A DNA stretch of 64,000 nucleotides from Neoceratodus forsteri (Eukaryota > Chordata > Ceratodontiformes > Ceratodontidae). The translations under genes were made by a program, and so were the position numbers. Location of the stretch: NCBI GenBank assembly GCA_016271365.2, contig CM057453.1:502609001-502673000 (forward strand). Direction: 5' to 3'. The notes beneath the pieces were generated by a model. That model was not told where the DNA came from, ran no database searches, and saw only the letters and a program-made list of their open reading frames with translations. How positions within the stretch are numbered: position 1 is the stretch's first letter; each line of letters starts with the position of its first letter. Below, piece after piece: positions 11,288 through 23,287 of this stretch.

Positions 11288-11915
11288 TTTTTTATTTTTA
11301 TGTTTATTGTTTTCAACTGAACCAGCAGAAACAACGTTACATGCAGTAGTCATGAGAGGCTTTAGTTTAGGGTACAGAGACACATATGTCCTCAACATAC
11401 ATTACATTCAGTAAACAATGCCTCTAATCTTCACACTAAGGAACGGGGTACCAGCATATAATTAGGTAAGAGAACAAAGTTGTTGCCAGCCCAGACAATG
11501 ACTATGGTGGTATAACTTTATTTAGAAATACATAACCGCAGCTAACTAGTTGCTTTTAAACCATAAATAACCCATTAAAGTAGGTAAACTTTAGGCGCCC
11601 CCACATGAAACCTGCAAACAGACTTCTGAACCATAACAATGTCAAGAAATCCAACTTTTCTTTGGTAGCTAAATGAAAATGTTGATGCTGATAAGCAACT
11701 GTGCTTTAAAATAATATTCCTTGAATAAATATACTACCTCCAAGATGTGACATATTCGGAAGAGCTGCGGGAAACTAATATAGGCCTACCTGCAGTAGGG
11801 TAAGGGACCCACTGTTGCCTGGACTGTAAACACCATGAGGCAACTGCCAGCTTAGATCTCCACTACATGAGCCAGTTAATTTCTCAGGACAATACATGAC
11901 AGCTCATCCCAGCAT
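11288..11915 (-). mobile_element. L1-like 3' tail, minus strand
   Basis: A T-rich run at 11,288-11,310 on the plus strand looks like the poly-A tail of a minus-strand insertion. It is followed by about 600 bp of non-coding DNA. A second T run at 11,919 suggests a separate insertion. The L1 assignment comes only from adjacency to the ORF1 relic. Confidence 0.35.
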
Positions 11916-11918
11916 ATT

Positions 11919-12950
11919 TTTTTTAATTGTAAAACATTGCATTATGACAAAAGTTTTCAAAATGCCCACACAGAAGTTTTAGGATACGGCAAAATGAGTC
12001 CCACTCTGGCCCAACACTGCAGTTATTTAGCCAGTTAATGGCATACTACTAAACTCCCTCAGTCCTCAGTTTCAGGTAGTGCTGCCAGACCTTGGGAACG
12101 AAATTCTGCTGCAGTTTTCTCCGTCCATTGTCCTGCATCTTGGGCATCTGAGAATTGGAATTGCTTGCCTCCATAAACAGTACGGAGTTGCGATGGAAAT
12201 AGAAGCGAGTTCACTATGCCCAGCAATGCAGCTGTGCCTACACCACATTGAATTGCTTCCTATTGTTTCTCGTGGCAAAAGACAGGTCTGGGAAAAGTTT
12301 AATGTCATGTCCCTCTATGGTCTGAGGGTAAGCACTTCTGGCCGCCGATATGATCCTTTCTTTAACTTCCTCACTGGCTGTCTTAAGTAATATCATATTA
12401 GTCGTGCTCTGAGTCCCCCCTCATATTGGTCCGATAAGCTTTCAGGAACAAAGACATCTGAATGTTTTCTAGTGGTTGTATGTTGCTCCTCAATCGATCG
12501 ACGAGGTACTGCATTAAGTCTTCTCCCTCCACACTTTCTGGGATTCCCACCAGCCGAACATGCAAGGCACATGCTGAATTCTCTAGGGACTCCCATTATT
12601 GTGCATAGCTGCATGTTCTCTGTTGTTAGCTTTGTCACTACTGCTAAGGTCATCGTCGATCGGGAAAACCGCCGCTGCCACTGTGGTCAACAAGGTTTTT
12701 AGTTGGGCATCTTGGCTTTTCAAACGCTGCAAGTGTTTTTTCAATTTTCAGGTCCCTCACCCAGACAGCTTCTAGTACTGTAGTCCAAGGAGGCTCTGTG
12801 CCCGCATTCTTAGGCCTCTCAGTAGTTGAGCTCGTGGAGGTCTCCCCCAGAGGCTGCTGCTTCTGACCTCTGCCGGTCACTCCTCTATGTTTACCTGTTT
12901 CAAATGTCAGATCAAAATATTCAGCTGAGAATATGCTATTCAAATTTAAA
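11919..12950 (-). pseudogene. L1-type LINE ORF1 relic, followed directly by a tail
   Basis: Minus-strand frames together show a decayed L1 ORF1. A charged N-terminal part lies at 12,650-12,943. An RNA-recognition-like part lies around 12,430-12,600 (VRLVGIPESVEGEDLMQYL). A C-terminal part lies around 12,250-12,310 (IKLFPDLSFATRNNRKQF). The last block closely parallels the ORF1 remnant at 57,470-58,320. At least two frameshifts are needed. About 140 bp after the ORF1 end a poly-T run (11,919-11,928) appears with no ORF2, resembling half-L1 (HAL1-like) structure or a deletion. Confidence 0.7.
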
Positions 12951-13017
12951 ACTTAAATTCTGTAAAAAAAATTAATTGCTCAGTGTTTTTTGTTTAGATA
13001 AGTCTGTCGGCTAGAAA

Positions 13018-13640
13018 ACATAGAAGTTGATGGCAGATAAGGACCGCAAGGCCCATCCAGTCTGCCCATTTCTTTTTCTACTTTATAAATGTGCCATCGG
13101 CCTCTGCTCTGTCAATGGCCTATCTATTCATACTAATCTGTATTGCTCCCTTATGCCTATCCCATGCCTGTTTGAAGCCCTGCACTGTATTCATATCCAC
13201 CACTTCCTGAGGTAGGCCGTTCCATGCATCTACCACCCTTTCTGCGAAAAAGAACTTCCTCACATTACCCGTTAATCAGCCTCCCTCTAATCTCATGCTG
13301 TGTCCTCTTGTCCTGTTATTTTTCTTATATTGAAACATGTTAGACTCTTTTATCTTGTTAATGCCCTTAAGGTGGTTGAATGTTTTGATCATATCACCTC
13401 TCTCCCTCCTTTGCTCTGGGGTATACATATTGAGCTCCATTAATCTGTCCTCATATGTTTTCTGATACAGTCCCTGCACCATTTTGGTTGCCCTTTTCTG
13501 AACTGCCTCAGTTTGGTTAATGTCCTTGTGAAGGTGCAGCCTCCAGTACTGCATGCAGTGCTCCAGATGAGGCCTAACTAGTGTCTTGTAAAGAGGGATT
13601 ATTACCTCCCTCTTCCAACTGGTCTAGTCCCAGCTCTCTA
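13018..13640 (-). mobile_element. CR1/L2-like LINE, 3' end, minus strand
   Basis: The reverse strand encodes 92 residues at 13,276-13,554 with the conserved ending TEAVQKRATKMVQGLYQKTY and MELNMYTPEQRRERGDMIKT. The 3' end on the plus strand (13,025-13,065, GATGGCAGATAAGGACCGCA) is shared with the copy at 1,817. It is 5'-truncated within the reverse-transcriptase thumb region. Confidence 0.85.
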
Positions 13641-14328
13641 GCGCCCCTCTAAGGGACTCTGCTAGTTCCCCGCTATCCGTTATTTACCTCCCTCCCATTT
13701 TCATGAAGTGGACCCACTTAGACCTTTATTTTCTTAGAACCATTTACAAATAGTGTGGTCTGTGTGTATTTGAAATACAATTTAGAAATAAGAAAGAAAT
13801 AAGTGCCCTTGCTAGAATTAGAACCCAGACCGTCTCGGAACACCATTTCCCCACACTACCAGCTGTGCAACCAGGACAGTTGGCAATTGGGGATTCCCGA
13901 GGCACTCATGCTTTCTTAATTTACACCCTGGAGCTACAACATTAGAATTCCTTTTTTACTTACAAGGAGTACATATGCATGTATTTGAAATACAGTAAAT
14001 ATAGTGAAAGTAATGATGATTCTTGTGCTGTGGGCAAAAAAAGATCTTCATCGAGGATATCTCCTCCATTGGGCCACACTTTTGGAACTGTAAGCTGTCG
14101 GTGTCGGGACCACTCAGAATCTTTTGGTAGCTGAAGGCTGTCACTAATGACATCCGATGTTGGCGCCTTTATAATCATGAGCGGCCCAATTACTTCTCAG
14201 TTCTTTCTTACATAGTTGATGGCTCATCTGACCTGCAGAGAAACAACGCTGTTGTTTCATCTACTTTATTATTTTTAACTACTTTTATTTTAACTTGTTG
14301 TTAATGTCCTTTTATGTTGGTGTTGAAA
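13641..14328. other. Non-coding stretch, no gene recognised
   Basis: Two overlapping minus-strand frames of 65 and 72 residues (13,956-14,178) match nothing I recognise. No repeat structure stands out except T-rich DNA at the end that leads into the next LINE tail. Confidence 0.4.
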
Positions 14329-14329
14329 G

Positions 14330-15300
14330 AACCTTTATTTATTTATTTAGTTTTTGTTAACCAGATAGGTACACTAGACAGCATAGCTGCCCATTTTCAG
14401 GTACGACCCGGGAGATTACAACAAAGGGTTCGTAGACAATAGTAGATACAAGAAAACATCATGGGAACAAGTAGAAGTCAGACATAGTACACTTACACAA
14501 AATGTTCAGCAATAACAGTACATTAGCAGGAATCTATATGTAGTAACAAAACAGAAATATAAATGCAAATAACTAACAGTCATAAGTCATACAACTAGTG
14601 AGTAAGTGCTAGAAGAGAGGAAATGACAAGATTTCCAGGCAGGTTTGAGAGTAGTAGAGGTTGGAGCCAGTAGGCAACTAGGAGGAACCAGTATAGGAGT
14701 GGATGGATAGAGGACAGGAGCAGGGTTCAGAGCTTAGAAGAGCCATATGAAGCTCCTGTTTGAAGCTGTGTGGAGAAGGGGGAGATTCTTAGACTTAGTG
14801 AAAGGGAGTTCCATAGCTTAGGGACCCAGCTAAAGAAAGCATTCTCCCCCATTTTGGTTTTACATCTCGGTTGGACAAGAAGGGATTTGTCAGCTGATTT
14901 CAGTGGGTAGGCAGCGGTCACAGGTTTGAGCAGTAGAGACAGTTTGTCAGGTATCTGGGAGGAGATTATATTCTTTTTAAAATAGTAGAAAGTAAACTGT
15001 CAGAAGGCAGAGGGGGTAAACCATCCCAGACTGGAGTATAGTGTGCATCGGTGAGTAAGTTTGGGCAAAGACGAAGCAAAGTGGCAAATGCTGTTGTAGC
15101 AGACATCCCACTTTCGGAGGAGCCCTCCAGTAGTTGCCAGAAAGGCTGTTAACCCATGCACCAATTTTGGTCTCAGGATCCCCCTGTGCAATGGCCATCC
15201 TCGCCGTGGATGTTATGCTATGTCTCACCTTATATGCCAGTCCAAGTTGAATATTGACAGATTTAATGACTGAGGCTACAAGATCTACAAGGATGATGCT
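14330..15300 (-). mobile_element. LINE 3' part with (ATTT)n tail, minus strand
   Basis: The plus strand starts with TTTATTTATTTATTTAG, a simple tail, then a 3' end (TTGTTAACCAG ... CCCATTTTCAGG). The same tail recurs at 29,128, 31,040 and 32,790. The minus-strand frame at 14,727-14,921 contains ENAFFSWVPKLWNSLSLSLR, which resembles the ending of L2/Rex-type LINE proteins ('AF--AAPKLWNSLP--LR'). The upstream protein part (14,977-15,303) is too decayed for assignment. The element is inferred to be a 5'-truncated LINE of a group different from CR1. Confidence 0.55.
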
Positions 15301-15379
15301 CACACAGTTTGTGTTTGGGCCTGTCCCTCAACATTAGTGCCTGCAAGATCTGTCAGGGATTCAGCCAGGCCACAAAGAG

Positions 15380-16530
15380 ATGCTGAAAGAAGGCTCTAGA
15401 AACCTTCATCACTATCAGATACCTGGAGGCTATTGCCAAGGCCACAGACTCCAAGACGGCTTCTTACTCTCACTCAACTGCCTCCTGGAAGGGAACTCCC
15501 CATGCTTGGTGACTAGGACAAAGGCAAGGAAATGTCATTGTCATCATCAATGTCCTTCTCTTCTGACCTTCAAAACAAGCATAAGGATAAAGCTCCTGCT
15601 TTGCTGGTGAGGTTGGGGTCTCCCCCGACTGTCGATGAGACACCAAGGTCGGGGTCTTGGTATGGCACTGCTGTACTTACTACAGATGATATGCAGCCCA
15701 ATCATTGGGTTCCACCCCCTCGACGTTGGTTGCCCCGGACACTTTACAGGGTGCCATCGACTCCCAGTTTATGTTGGCATCCTTCTGTGAACTGTTTAGA
15801 TGCCTGTTGCCATTGCTTCTGCTGACAGTAACAGCTGTTCTGTTGTGAATAGGTCTCCCTGTTAGCAGCGTCGTTGTTGACTGGATCTAGAAGCACACCT
15901 ATCATTTCTACACAGTTGCCACCTCCGTTGATTGCTACCATCGTCATTCCAAATGACGAAGTCAGATATAATCCTGATCTCCTTAATATGGATGAGGATT
16001 TGAAGGATGAAGAAAAGGATGGTGATCCCTATGAGGGGAATTTGTCTTCCAGCTCTACCCTCTCATCAGGCAGTGGGGACTTAGTGCATGTGTACTCCTA
16101 TGTCTCCTCCTGATGATCCCTCTTTTCAGGCTTTACTCAGAGAAATTCAAAACATCATGGGGTTTAATGCTGAAGAGGACTCTAATAAGAAACATATAAT
16201 GGAGTTTTTGGAGGTTCCCACTGCAGGCCCTAGCCATATGCGCACTTTGCCTCCTGACAAAGAATCCAGGAGGCCGGATGTTATGGGCAAAAGAACTTGT
16301 GCGATATGCACCTGCATCCTTTGACCTAAGAATTACTAACTGCCAGGCCTACATGATTATCTATAAGAATGGCTTGTGGAAATATGCTGTGTCTAACATT
16401 CAGGCTCTGCCTGATGGTCCTTCCAACACTGGCGTGCTTAAAGTCACCTCATTTGGTGTGAATACTGGAAGACATATTTTACACTCTGCATATAATGCCT
16501 CTGATGCTTCTGCCAAGCTGCTGCCTTAGG
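15380..16530 (+). pseudogene. gag: DIRS 1 gag-like region
   Basis: This is a series of short plus-strand frames. An acidic stretch encoded around 15,960-16,080 is followed by a conserved-looking C-terminal part at 16,278-16,529 (LRITNCQAYMIIYKNGLWKY, then GRHILHSAYNASDASAKLL). The placement just upstream of the DIRS reverse transcriptase supports a gag role. Gag of these elements is poorly conserved, so this is mainly positional. Confidence 0.5.
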
Positions 16531-17099
16531 CTTCTGCATTCAGAAATATTCCTGGCTTAGGGTAGCAGGATTTGCTACTGATGTACAACAGGTTGTGCTA
16601 AATACACCTCTCAGAGGCTTCAGGTTATTTGGGATTGACATTGAAAATGCTGTACTTTAGCTTCAATCCTGCAGGATAATTTTAAGATGGCTCAAATCAC
16701 TGACCACTCAACCTGCTAGGGAGTGTAGTAGGGGCTCATTTCGCAGGCTTGTGGCCCGTAGTGGCTGTGCCTTGTGTCAGCAGCCCTGTGCACAAAACTG
16801 TGGTGGCGGTGGTCCCCTCCTGGGTCCTCTCCCTCCTGGTGCCCATGCCACCTTCGGTATCATCTGCCTCGCCTCTTCTTTCCCCCCATCTGCTGCTGCC
16901 TCCAGGGATATTGGTGTTGGCAGGATCTCCCATTATTTGCTAAAGAGGAGGGAGATCACAGTGGACGAGTGGGTCTTGTAAATAATGTAAAAGGGGCATG
17001 TTCTGGAGTTGCCATTTACCCCTCCAGTTCGTCCTCTGCCTCCTTCTCATTATCTTCTGGGTCTCTTCTGCTAGAGGAGATTCAGTCCGTCATACACAA

Positions 17100-18370
17100 G
17101 TGAGCTATCAGACCCGTTCCTCCCCAAGAAAGAAAGAAACGGTTCTATTCCAGATACTTCCTGGTTCCCAGATGTACAGGAGATCTGTGTCTAGTACTGG
17201 ACCCAAGAGACCTAAACTCATTAATTGAATACAGAAGTTTTGATTGTCATCCCCCTGCTGCAAATGGGGGATTGGCTGTGTGCCTTGGACATGTAAGATG
17301 CATATCTTCATTCATATAAGGATTCGCAAGTGCCACAGGCAGTTCCTCTGCTTTATGCTGAATGGCAGCCATTATCAGTTCAGAGTCTTGCCCTTTAGCT
17401 TATCCTCTGTACTGTGGGTATTTACCAAATGCTTTAATGGTTGTGGATGCAGCCCTCTGGAGGGAAGAGTTTTATGTCTTCCTGTATCTGGATGATTGGC
17501 TCCTGAAGGCCCTGCCCAGGGAAGTGGTTCGGTGCACAATGTCCAGAATGAGACAGTTGTTTGAGGAACTGGTTGTTACAGTAAACATACTAAAATCCAT
17601 GCTGGTTCCTTGTCAGTGCTTCCAGTACATTGGTGCGATGCTGGACACGGTGGTGGGCAGTGCCTTCCTGCCTGCAGACAGGCTATTGTTGCCGAGGCCC
17701 AGCTGATCTACAGTAGTCATTATGTGTTCAATCGGATGATGTTACCTCTCCTAGGACTAAGAGCTGCTGCCATCATTATGGTTCCCTTTGCCTGTCTCCG
17801 CATATGCACACTGCATTGGACTCTATGGGTACAGTAGGATTAGCTGGCGGATGAGCTGTAACAAATGGTCCTCATCACATCTCTTCTCTGCCATGCTGTA
17901 GTATGGTGGATGGACCACCTGAACCTGTTACAGGGCACTCCATTTGTTTCTCCACTTTCTTTGTAGATCCTCACAGTGGATTCCTTGGGATCTGGCTGGG
18001 ATGCCCCTCTCGGATCCTTTTCTACCTAAGAGTCCTGGACTGACCTAGACTCCGATCTCCATATCAGTGTCGTGGAGATCTAGACTGTTCTGCTTGATCT
18101 TCAGGCTTTCCAGGAGTACCTCAGTCCCTCTCGCTTGCTGATTCAGACAGACAGCGTCAGTGTCATGCATTACACAAATAAGCAAGGGGAGCTCACGCTT
18201 ATCCTCTGTGCAGGGAAGCAGTGAGAGTGTGGTACTAGGTGACGTCTCATGGCCTTCAGCTATCAGCTGTGTTTCTCACAGGTGTCCAGAATGTCTTGGC
18301 AGACAGGCTAAGCGGGTCACAGTCCCTGAAGCATTAATGGAAACTGCTGACCTCCATGATAGGTAACCTC
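17100..18370 (+). pseudogene. RT-RH: DIRS 1 reverse transcriptase and RNase H
   Basis: Reverse-transcriptase motifs are visible across three frames: YSRYFLVPRCTGDLCLVLDP near 17,140-17,200, a QFRVLPFSLSSVLWVFTKCF block near 17,370-17,430, and an intact catalytic YLDD within FYVFLYLDDWLLKAL near 17,470-17,510. RNase H traces follow: the QTDSVSVMHYTNKQGE block near 18,145-18,190, then NVLADRLSG near 18,290. Frameshifts lie between blocks. The catalytic YLDD is retained here while it is altered in elements 2 and 3. Confidence 0.8.
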
Positions 18371-18834
18371 TTTGCAAGATGGGGTCATCCATAGTTGGAC
18401 TTTTTTGCATCCCCACACAATGCAGAACTGTCACGTTTCTGCTTGCTCACTTCAGGGCATGGAGTTTTTTTTTTGGAGAAACGCATTGTCCCTCTCCTGG
18501 AAAGGGAGATTCATTTACACATTTCTTCTGATTCTTCTCATTCAGAGGGTTCTGCTCAAACCACCCTAATTGGCTCCTTTATTTCCTTACCAGATTTGGT
18601 TTCTGATGCTGCAATATTTGGCAGTGAAGCCTCCTGTTAAGTTTCCCCTTTGTTGGGGCCTGCTGTTGCAGGCTCAGGGGTCCCTGATCCATCTTGACCT
18701 GTGGTCCCTGCATCTGCATGCTTAGATTCAGAAGACTTAGCCATTACCTGTTTTGTGGTTCCACCAGGTGACTGGCGTCTTGCTTGCAGCTAGAATGCCT
18801 TCTATGAGACACCCATATTCTTTGAAGTGGAATT

Positions 18835-19945
18835 ACTTCATTATATAAAATTAAAAATCAACTAAAATTAGTAATGCTCCCTGGTGCGGTAAGGAGCTGA
18901 CCAAAATTAGGAGGCTGTGCCTCGTACCACATTACACCCCTTGGGGTGATTAACAGACTGTTAATCTATCTAACCCCTGGTCATGCCTTGTTACTTGAGG
19001 TGTGACTGACCTTACGCACAGAGCTATGGCCCGCTACCCTAAGTGGCGATAAGCCCGCTGTATAAAATATATTCTTTTTTACTCATGCATCAAACTTTAG
19101 GAAGGATCGTAATTTGTTAAAACCAGAAGCTAGCGATCCTTCCACTTCCTAGATTGCCTGCTCCTCCCAGTGCTCCCCGTTTTGTGACGTGGTACGGGAG
19201 AACGCGGAGGCGTACCATGCAAACCTAAGGGCTTATTTTCAGAACCTTTTTAATACTTTAGCTACCTTTTGATAAAAAGAAAGGCACGCTCAACTAGCAA
19301 GGACCTGTTGGATTTGGCGGTATCTTCTTTTATCAAGAAGTAACAAAAGCATAAAAAGGTTCTGAAAATAACACCATAGGCCAGCATAGAGGCGTCTCAG
19401 CGTCTCCCTAGTACACCGAAAACGTGGGAGCGCGGGGGCCGAGCAGGCAATCTAGGAAGCAGGAAGGGATTGGCTAGCTCACGGTTTTAATAAATTATGA
19501 TCCCTTCCCAAAGTTTGATGCGCGAGTAAAAAAAAAATATATATATTTTTACACAGTGGTGCTATCACCACCCCAGGGTAGTGGGATATGAAGCCCAAAG
19601 TGTGATTTTGGAACATAACACATTTACTTTAAATATCTGTGATGCCAATGTCCATTATATACTCTAATGTTGTAAATGCTGTTGCCGTGCACGACCATGG
19701 TACCCACTTGAAAATGAATCTGTAAACTCTGAACTTGCAACCTTGAGCCTGTGGCATCCACTGATCGTGTTTATGTGCAAGAATTTGTGAATGCTGTTTT
19801 TCAGCCTCTCTGCTTTGGAGACACCTATGTATGAACAGCTAAGTTTTTTATGTGCTTATGGTACCCATTGAAAATGAACCTCGGCTTAACTGGGGTCTGA
19901 CCACGTTCATCTCATGTAATGATTATGAATAAAATATCCAATGAA
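18835..19945. mobile_element. Insertion inside DIRS 1 recombinase
   Basis: The recombinase reading stops at about 18,832 and resumes after about 19,945, so the intervening roughly 1.1 kb is a later insertion. It contains the large palindrome at 19,015-19,605. The right edge has a GAATAAAATATCCAATGAAT tail followed by ATGA repeats, like a LINE-type 3' tail, so more than one event may be involved. I see no clear target duplication. Confidence 0.55.
19015..19605. repeat. Palindromic foldback element, family A, copy 2
   Basis: The arms are reverse complements over about 270 bp with the axis near 19,310. Examples are CATCAAACTTTAGGAAGGATC (19,088) against its mirror near 19,500-19,525, CCTAGATTGCCTGCTC (19,149) against 19,440-19,455, and TTATTTTCAGAACCTTTTT (19,233) against 19,352-19,370. 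The centre shares TTGATAAAAA, GCTCAA and AAGGACCTGTT with the centre of the palindrome at 175-682. It is non-coding and forms a strong potential cruciform. Confidence 0.8.
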
Positions 19946-21115
19946 TGAATGACTATAGTGTGCTTCCAGTACAGTGGATCTATTTGTGTCCTGTCAGTGC
20001 TGTACTGGACTACATTTTGCCCCTATCTGACTCTGGTCTCCAGTACTCATCCATTAAGGTCCTCCTGGCTGCCATTTCAGCATTCCACGCCTCTGTTGAT
20101 GGCACACAGTGGCACAACTAGAGGTTGTCCAGTACATTTTTCATGGTATTTTGCACGTGTCCCCCAATTCGTAAACTGGCTCTACTTTGGACCCAAATTT
20201 TACACTTGGGGAAATTGATTCTAGCTCTGTTTGAGCCTGCTGCTACCTGTGAGATGCATTTCCTTTCCTGGAAAATGCTGTTTGTCGACAGAACTTCTGC
20301 CCATAGGATTTCTGAGCTTCAGGCTCTGATGCATGAGCCTCCCTATTTGATTTTCCACCTTGACAGGATATCTTTGCAGACCAATCCTCATTTTCTACCT
20401 GAGATGTTGTCTGATTTTGCATTGAATCAGACCATTCACCTTCCTGTGTATTATCCAGAGCATGCTAACAAGGGCGAGGCATTGCTTCATATACTTTATG
20501 CACATAGAACACTGCACTGCATCATTTTTTTTGTTTTGTTCGAACCTGGGGACGAAGATGCCCCGTGTCTAAACTGTGCCAAATGGCTAGCTAACTGTAT
20601 TGCATTTTTTGTGGAAAGTATGGTAAGGAACTTCCTGATGCTGTGTGTGGCCACTCTGCATGTGGCGTGGCCACTTCCGTTGCTTGCTTTCAGAATGTTT
20701 CTGCAGCTGACATCTGTGTTGCTGCCAGATGGAGCACTGTGCACACTTTCACTAACCACTGTAGTCTAGACATCGTCTCATGCATATGTGTTGCATTTGG
20801 TCTCATATACTATATTTCTGCTCCCATGCCTCTCTCCTTGTGTGTCTGTTACGGGTCTGGTATCCTGGTTCCTCATGGTAAGAAGCCCAGGAGGCCCTCT
20901 GAACTCGTGTCTGGTGGGGAACTGAAGAACAATGGGGACGTCCACAATTATGTAGGTGCCGATGTTGCACGTCATCGTGGGTGGGCCCTGGCTAACAAAA
21001 GTTTCTGAGTGCTTCTGATGCCAATGGCTTACAGTTCCAAAGGTGTGGTCCAGTGGAGGCTATGCTTTTGAAGATCTGCTGTTATGGTGAGTAACTGTTC
21101 TTTATGACTGATGCA

Positions 21116-21698
21116 ACAGACACCAGACTTGTGGGCCATTGCTCCTGACCTCTAGTTTGAAGCAGCAGACCCATAGGGCATGACTCTAGACCTGTATCTT
21201 GGCCTGGATCATGAGGCTAGGGGCTTCAGAAAACTCTAATGCAGTATTTCCCACCTTTTGTGACTGTGGAACCCAAATGATGCAGAAACCCATTTTTTTT
21301 TTTTTTGCAATGCGTGTGTGTACGTGTGACTTGTATCGTGCACTGCTTGGTATTATATTCTCGATGTATATATTCTATGTTTTGCTATGATATTTAAGCT
21401 GTGAGTTCAGTTTGCTTATTTATATAACCTATATATGGTTTCCTATATATGGTTTCCTGTATCTTTACAGACCGTCGGCTTTTCCTTTTAAACAACTACT
21501 TTGCTTCCTGTGAAATAAAACTCGCTCATTTAATAGATTTCTTGCTGCATGCTTTCTAGTGTACCTGTATTTTGAAACGCAATATGAGCTGTCTTACTCC
21601 GGAATCAATACTGTGCATTGCTGATTTGTGTAACTGAATGTAGTGCTTGTAAAAGCGGGAATTAGATGGCCTTGGAACTGGTTATCTGTAGGCCATTT

Positions 21699-21700
<2 letters not shown>
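21116..21700. other. Non-coding stretch between DIRS 1 and microsatellite
   Basis: The beginning may still be terminal sequence of DIRS 1. A T run at 21,293-21,306 may be a retroelement tail. No gene is recognised. Confidence 0.35.
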
Positions 21701-21755
<55 letters not shown>

Positions 21756-21819
21756 ATATGTATATGTATATGTGTGTATATATCTATATCTATATCTATA
21801 TCTATATCTTTATCTATAT
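21701..21819. repeat. Compound microsatellite (GT)n then (TATATC)n
   Basis: About 23 GT units are followed by TG/TA mixed repeats and about five TATATC units. The frames of VCVCVC and ISISIS across it are artefacts. Confidence 0.95.
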
Positions 21820-21857
21820 CTGAAGCCCAGGCATCCCATTTTGCTACAGTTGGTGTG

Positions 21858-22432
21858 TTTTTTTTTTTTTTTTCTTTTTCTTTAGAGCTGTTTCATCTTA
21901 CTGACATGATGGCTAGCTCTTCTGCCCCATTCCCTTCCGTCGACTGGCCATTATCTCCCCCCATGGCTTACCCCCCCCCATGGTGGGGCCATGGAGGGAG
22001 AGAGGGAAGGCCATCCTCCCTACGCCTCAGAGTCTGGATCCGGTTAGCAGGGCCTGGGGTGAATGCATGGGTTGAGGAAGATGGTCGGGGCTTCCTTAGT
22101 GCACAGTCTCCATTTTTCCCTCGTTTGTCTTGGTCCCTATTCCCAAGGCCACTATCTATGTAGCGGTGTAGGCGTGCTATGTGAAGATGCTGCATGTACT
22201 TGAATGTCTGTGCCTGGCCATTAGAGAGGCAGCCACCTGCTATGTCACTCAGCCTCCGCTGGGTGGCAATCAAGCAGCTTGCACTGTCCCAAGGATGAGG
22301 GCTGAGTCGTCTGGATGTTGATCTCCCCCACCCAGTCCCTAAGTGACCCTGGTCCATTCCTGAACCCGGGTTGTCTGTGTGGCATGAGGTGAGGCATCCA
22401 GTGCTTTAACCCTCCCTGCCACCGAGCTGACC
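21858..22432 (-). mobile_element. tRNA-derived SINE, minus strand, near-complete
   Basis: On the plus strand it starts with a poly-T run (21,858-21,873) and ends in the inverted tRNA-like head (B-box-like GGGTTCAGGAA near 22,360). Flanking sequences ACAGTTGGTGTGT (left) and ACAGTCAGTGTGT (right) look like a 13-bp target duplication with two differences. Length is about 575 bp, similar to the copies at 23,886 and 46,285. It is presumably mobilised by a LINE. Confidence 0.65.
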
Positions 22433-22678
22433 ACAGTCAGTGTGTGTTAAATGATAAAGGGGCAGTCTTAAAAAGCGCAAGAAGGCTTATTGCATGGAAG
22501 CACCTTTGGTGCACATCTGCCAGAGTGATCCAGATGATGTCACATATCGCACAAAGACATTGCTTACTTGTCAGCAAATCGATGTGGCAGAACTTAAAGG
22601 GTCTTCAAATGTGCCACTAGTTTTCACATCAACCATTTTAAAGACCTCTCTCTGTATGCATATCATATGAACAAGGTA
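22433..22678. other. Spacer before DIRS 2
   Basis: This is the host-side flank of the DIRS insertion. No gene or repeat is recognised in these 250 bp. Confidence 0.4.
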
Positions 22679-22804
22679 TTCTCTCTCCTAAGCTGGTCTC
22701 TGGGCTTCTGTACAGATGGGATATACCTCCTGATGTAGATATGCAGGCAGGAACTAAGCTCTGCAGCTGGGGATATCTAGCCCTCCATTTCCTGTTCCAC
22801 TAGT
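22679..22804 (+). repeat. DIRS 2 left inverted terminal repeat
   Basis: The sequence from CTAAGCTGGTCTCTGGGC through GGCAGGAACTAAGCTCTGCA to CCATTTCCTG is the reverse complement of 28,848-28,975 with a few mismatches. The outermost bases TTCTCTCTCC recur, inverted, in the internal complementary region. Confidence 0.9.
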
Positions 22805-23287
22805 TTACTTCCTGCCTTCCAACTAGCTGGTACTCTGCAGCAGATCTCTTTCACCATGTAGCAGGGCTGAAGGCATCAGACTGTAAGTCACAAAATGTAA
22901 TTGGATTTGCTGAAGAATCTCCGCACTTTAGAGCACTCCTGCGTCGGCCCCAGTCTCAGCCTTTCAAGCTGCACAGACTGGCCCCACTTTATCGAAGAGG
23001 TTATTCCTGCAATTCTGGGCCCATCCCAGTGTTCACTGTAGTCTTGGAGTTCGTCTGCTGGTGGGTTTTGTCGAATGGATGCTGTTTTTACGGCGATTGG
23101 ACAGTATTAGCATCTCAGTGCTCTGAGAGGATTCTCTCCTCGTCAATGGCAAGGCCGATTTTCTCCCATTGACGGCTGGCTTCCTGACTCTTTCAGCCGC
23201 TCGTCGACGGTGGGCCTGCAGCTCTAATTCAGTCACTCGTGGACGTTCCAGTGCTATCTTGTCGATGAGCGCTGCATTTTACAAGGA

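Larger units (their letters stand above)
18700..20790 (+). pseudogene. YR: DIRS 1 tyrosine recombinase, split by insertion
   Basis: The N-terminal part ends with MRHPYSLKWNYF near 18,795-18,832, where the element is interrupted until about 19,945. The catalytic part continues in a 214-residue frame at 20,125-20,769: TSAHRISELQALMHEPPYLI (the family has R in the 'TSARRVSEL' motif, here HR), then LNQTIHLPVYYPEHA. In the neighbouring frame at 20,643-20,765 is GHSACGVATSVACFQNVSAA and WSTVHTFTNHCSLDI, where the usual catalytic tyrosine after H appears as C. It is degenerate and inactive. Confidence 0.8.
15310..21115 (+). mobile_element. DIRS-type retrotransposon 1, decayed, left end missing
   Basis: In order on the plus strand are gag-like frames, a reverse transcriptase with RNase H, and a tyrosine recombinase, the hallmark order of DIRS1-type elements. 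Unlike the elements at 22,679 and 36,279, I could not find a left inverted terminal repeat or an internal complementary region. A possible right end lies near 21,070-21,115. The recombinase is split by a roughly 1.1-kb insertion (18,835-19,945). Many stops and frameshifts make it inactive. Confidence 0.8.

Noticed and set aside
21643..22163. Frames rich in VCVCVC and ISISIS repeats
   Set aside because: They are translations of a compound microsatellite, followed by SINE sequence.
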